A stretch of 64,000 nt of DNA, taken from contig CAJNDS010002311.1 of NCBI GenBank assembly GCA_905221605.1, forward strand, positions 91,501 to 155,500, read 5' to 3'. The DNA is from Symbiodinium natans. Lineage: Eukaryota; Sar; Dinophyceae; Suessiales; Symbiodiniaceae. The notes beneath the pieces were generated by a model that was not told where the DNA came from, made no database searches, and worked only from the letters and a program-made list of their open reading frames with translations. Below are positions 63,701-64,000 of this stretch, in pieces (position 1 is the first letter of the stretch; each line of letters begins with the position of its first letter). The translations under genes were made by a program, and so were the position numbers.

Positions 63701-64000
63701 CCCTAAACCCTAAACCCTAAACCCTAAACCCGGAGTCCGGGCTTACTTAAGCCGAGTTGTCACTTTCAGGGATCAGACTCGGGCTTCCCAGGGTTTCATG
63801 GTCAGGTCTAGGGCTTTGTATGTTTAGGGTTTAGGGTGTAGGGTTTAGGGTTTAGGGTTTAGGGTAACCGCCATGCCCTCGGAACTCCAAACAAAACACT
63901 CTTTCGAGATGGGCGCCCCGGCAGCCGTCGCCTCCTCTGTCAGGCTCTGCAGATTCGCCGAGCTGCTATCTCCCTCGGGCCAGCCCAGGGTTTAGGGTTT
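53101..64000 (-). CDS. Multi-exon gene G: coiled-coil protein (5' end beyond right edge)
   Basis: At least twelve exons, nearly all with Leu/Glu/Arg heptads, e.g. LRKLERLRAE, AKRLNALDLRIAGLQ, EDLHREINERVDAVERHH. This is a long coiled-coil protein, perhaps cytoskeletal or basal-body associated, but that is only a guess from composition. The stop codon was not identified; it must lie between 53.1 kb and the gene F start at 52.2 kb (a weak ARLTQK* candidate lies near 52.88 kb). Confidence 0.6.
53405..53481. mobile_element. Dispersed element family H, copy 2
   Basis: Counterpart of 4961-5043 in the same orientation; preceded by AAGTAGG…CTTACTA-type sequence also seen near 22880-22970 and 42230-42310. 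Confidence 0.5.
53681..53785. mobile_element. TIR element family K, copy K4
   Basis: CAGTTCTCAACATTCTGGTCCC at left, degraded complement with CCCCCAAAAAGAGGGC at right. Confidence 0.55.
54034..54085 (-). CDS. Gene G exon 'VNSLTVKSAAHDVDIGK'
   Basis: CGCGCAG|G acceptor, AAAAG|GTGCAC donor, 52 bp. Confidence 0.68.
54969..55061 (-). CDS. Gene G exon, 93 bp
   Basis: AACCCACAG|T acceptor, TCTTG|GTAGGG donor. 'RLGGASGESKRDIGKLRDEV' then RWLGRILLVL. CCCTAAA left, TTTAGGG right. Confidence 0.7.
55462..55546 (-). CDS. Gene G exon, coiled coil
   Basis: CAAGCAG|C acceptor, GCAAG|GC donor, 85 bp: 'VCQSEAASERLRKELQVA' preceded by GMSVSLRDE. Confidence 0.65.
55655..55715 (-). CDS. Gene G candidate exon 'ATAAVRACIELEQG'
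   Basis: ATCTGCAG|C acceptor, GC donor. Short helix; other frames are partly open. Confidence 0.4.
56222..56298 (-). CDS. Gene G exon 'GVEHIFSEVMMVEDELA'
   Basis: TGTTTGCAG|G acceptor, GCCGA|GTGAGA donor, 77 bp, begins EQQWRPIT. An 81-codon + frame overlaps but lacks splice support. Confidence 0.62.
56687..56765. mobile_element. TIR element family A, degraded copy A7
   Basis: CGGGATGTGATAACCGTCCTTGGTAGGGATT and, on the right, ATCCCTAATAAGGACTGTTA. Confidence 0.5.
56958..57027 (-). CDS. Gene G exon, coiled coil 'AKRLNALDLRIAGLQGRRAL'
   Basis: ACCTAG|G acceptor, GGCAG|GTACAG donor, 70 bp. Clean splice pair and heptad. Confidence 0.75.
57575..57666. mobile_element. TIR element family A, copy A8
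   Basis: TTGAGATGTTCCCC at left, GGACTGTTAGTATAGGGGGG and AACAACCCAA at right. 92 bp. Confidence 0.72.
57705..57793. repeat. C-homopolymer plus (CA)n plus A-tract
   Basis: About 31 C, then AAC-rich, (CA)14 and an A-run. Confidence 0.97.
57803..57883 (-). CDS. Gene G exon, coiled coil 'DLHREINERVDAVERHHSSI'
   Basis: GCGTAG|C acceptor, 27 codons in phase 0, GA donor. Immediately downstream in sense lie (GT)n and G-homopolymer tracts. Confidence 0.68.
58163..58392. repeat. 12-bp minisatellite (GAGCGATTTCGG / GAGTGATTTTGG)
   Basis: Tandem dodecamers interrupted by a roughly 60-bp unique piece (58262-58320). Long reading frames on both strands (SLRNRSKI, ERFRSDFG) arise because the unit is a multiple of three. 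Confidence 0.93.
58858..58945. repeat. CCCCAAG 7-mer array
   Basis: About 11 units, a variant of CCCTAAA. Confidence 0.93.
59351..59478. repeat. GGGCTTT / GGGGTTT / GGGGGTT heptamer series
   Basis: Three successive homogenised blocks of different heptamers. Confidence 0.93.
59578..59690. repeat. CCCTTATTGAA 11-mer array
   Basis: About ten units; a CCCTxA core with TTGA insertion. Confidence 0.93.
59998..60029 (-). CDS. Gene G exon 'IDGNKDELENQ'
   Basis: GAACTGCAG|A acceptor, AATCA|GATAAG (GA) donor, 32 bp. Confidence 0.58.
60585..60865 (-). pseudogene. RapZ C-terminal-like fragment between imperfect inverted repeats
   Basis: A reverse frame of about 90 codons (stop at the 3' side, TAA upstream) contains 'VAVFCNWGKHRIVAFVELLR', close to the nucleotide-hydrolase-like C-x-x-G-[RK]-H-R-S-V-A signature of the RapZ C-terminal domain; Ile replaces the usual Ser after HR. 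The frame starts DHVDHPTEENGR and has no local ATG. Ends resembling family E (ACATGGTCCC at 60546 and GGACCACGT at 60875-60883) flank it, so it may be a gene fragment carried by a TIR element; it could also be an intact exon of gene G's neighbour. Confidence 0.45.
62551..62592 (-). CDS. Gene G exon 'EERLQHCQDLEATLR'
   Basis: GGAACAG|A acceptor, CTCC|GTACGT donor, 42 bp. CCCTAAA left, TTTAGGG right. Confidence 0.58.
63483..63512 (-). CDS. Gene G exon 'VLSQRLEAIR'
   Basis: CTCTGAG|G acceptor, GA donor, only 30 bp; the frame is open further upstream (PDNASE). Confidence 0.45.
63900..63965 (-). CDS. Gene G exon 'SSANLQSLTEEATAAGAPIS'
   Basis: GAGATAG|C acceptor, AAAGA|GTGTTT donor, 66 bp. Most 5' exon of the gene in the window. 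Confidence 0.5.

Larger units (their letters stand above)
1..64000. repeat. Interstitial telomere-type arrays (TTTAGGG / CCCTAAA) throughout
   Basis: Well over a hundred blocks of 2-20 units in both orientations. Longest include 3638-3810, 8690-8818, 12222-12345, 39528-39645, 39775-39895 and 40640-40785 (TTTAGGG) and 6098-6210, 7335-7430, 9845-9965, 19645-19745, 36187-36310, 40893-41037, 42345-42460, 53538-53640, 54885-54960, 63655-63732 (CCCTAAA). Point variants (TTCAGGG, CTTAGGG, TTTGGGG) are common at block edges. Both orientations and internal genes rule out a chromosome end. Confidence 0.98.

Noticed and set aside
1-64000. A chromosome end (true telomere)
   Set aside because: Arrays occur in both orientations throughout, are short and interrupted, and enclose exons.
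1-64000. Land-plant or chromerid origin (TTTAGGG telomeres)
   Set aside because: The RCC1-like repeat type, GC/GA donors with AG|G acceptors and one-strand gene order fit dinoflagellates better; not fully excluded for a chromerid.
1-64000. Dinoflagellate spliced-leader RNA gene or rRNA genes
   Set aside because: I looked for the conserved leader core (CCATTTTGGCTCAAG) and rRNA-like blocks and saw none; absence by eye is not proof.

Overview
The window looks like nuclear DNA of a dinoflagellate. The evidence is: (i) reverse-strand exons that splice into RCC1/HERC-type repeats of the 'AFAA..DGSVVTWG' kind that are abundant in dinoflagellate proteomes; (ii) splice acceptors of the AG|G type, paired with GT, GC and apparently GA donors; (iii) every convincing exon on the same (-) strand, as in dinoflagellate unidirectional gene arrays; (iv) hundreds of copies of the TTTAGGG telomere-type heptamer. 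The genus cannot be told from sequence alone. Nothing points to bacteria, a plasmid or a virus.

Architecture. Coding DNA is cut into very short exons, mostly 30-130 bp. They are embedded in introns of several hundred to about 2000 bp that are built from interstitial (TTTAGGG)n / (CCCTAAA)n arrays, small terminal-inverted-repeat (TIR) elements and homopolymer tracts. In about two thirds of the exons checked, the + strand reads (CCCTAAA)n - exon - (TTTAGGG)n. In the sense of the genes, introns therefore usually open with TTTAGGG and close with CCCTAAA, an inverted telomeric repeat. A short ORF list misses nearly all of this; the exons below were found by reading both strands between the arrays and checking reading frame and splice phase across junctions.

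Layout, in transcription order from right to left: 64.0-53.1 kb, 3' part of a coiled-coil protein gene (5' end outside); 52.2-47.8 kb, a complete nine-exon gene for a multi-pass membrane protein of the HXXEE type, ending in a dilysine KxKxx motif; 47.6-33.7 kb, many exons of one or more unidentified, partly coiled-coil proteins, ending at a stop near 33.66 kb; 33-27.4 kb, weaker exons ending at a stop at 27.39 kb; 27.3-23.0 kb, a probable small gene with a coiled-coil exon; 22.8-18.76 kb, another coiled-coil gene; 18.05 kb to beyond the left edge, a gene with a basal N-terminus followed by RCC1-like repeats. A 1.8-kb island without telomeric repeats (23.1-24.9 kb) and a RapZ-C-terminal-like fragment (60.5-60.9 kb) stand apart.

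Main message: the telomere-type arrays are not a chromosome end. They form intron borders, in places supply the splice signals (GTTTAGGG donors, TTTAG|G acceptors), sit next to short direct repeats at intron ends, and in one case look like a discrete insertion inside a TIR element. This resembles an introner-like process in which telomere-repeat DNA spread into genes. Exon calls rest on translation and splice phase read by eye; no database search was possible.
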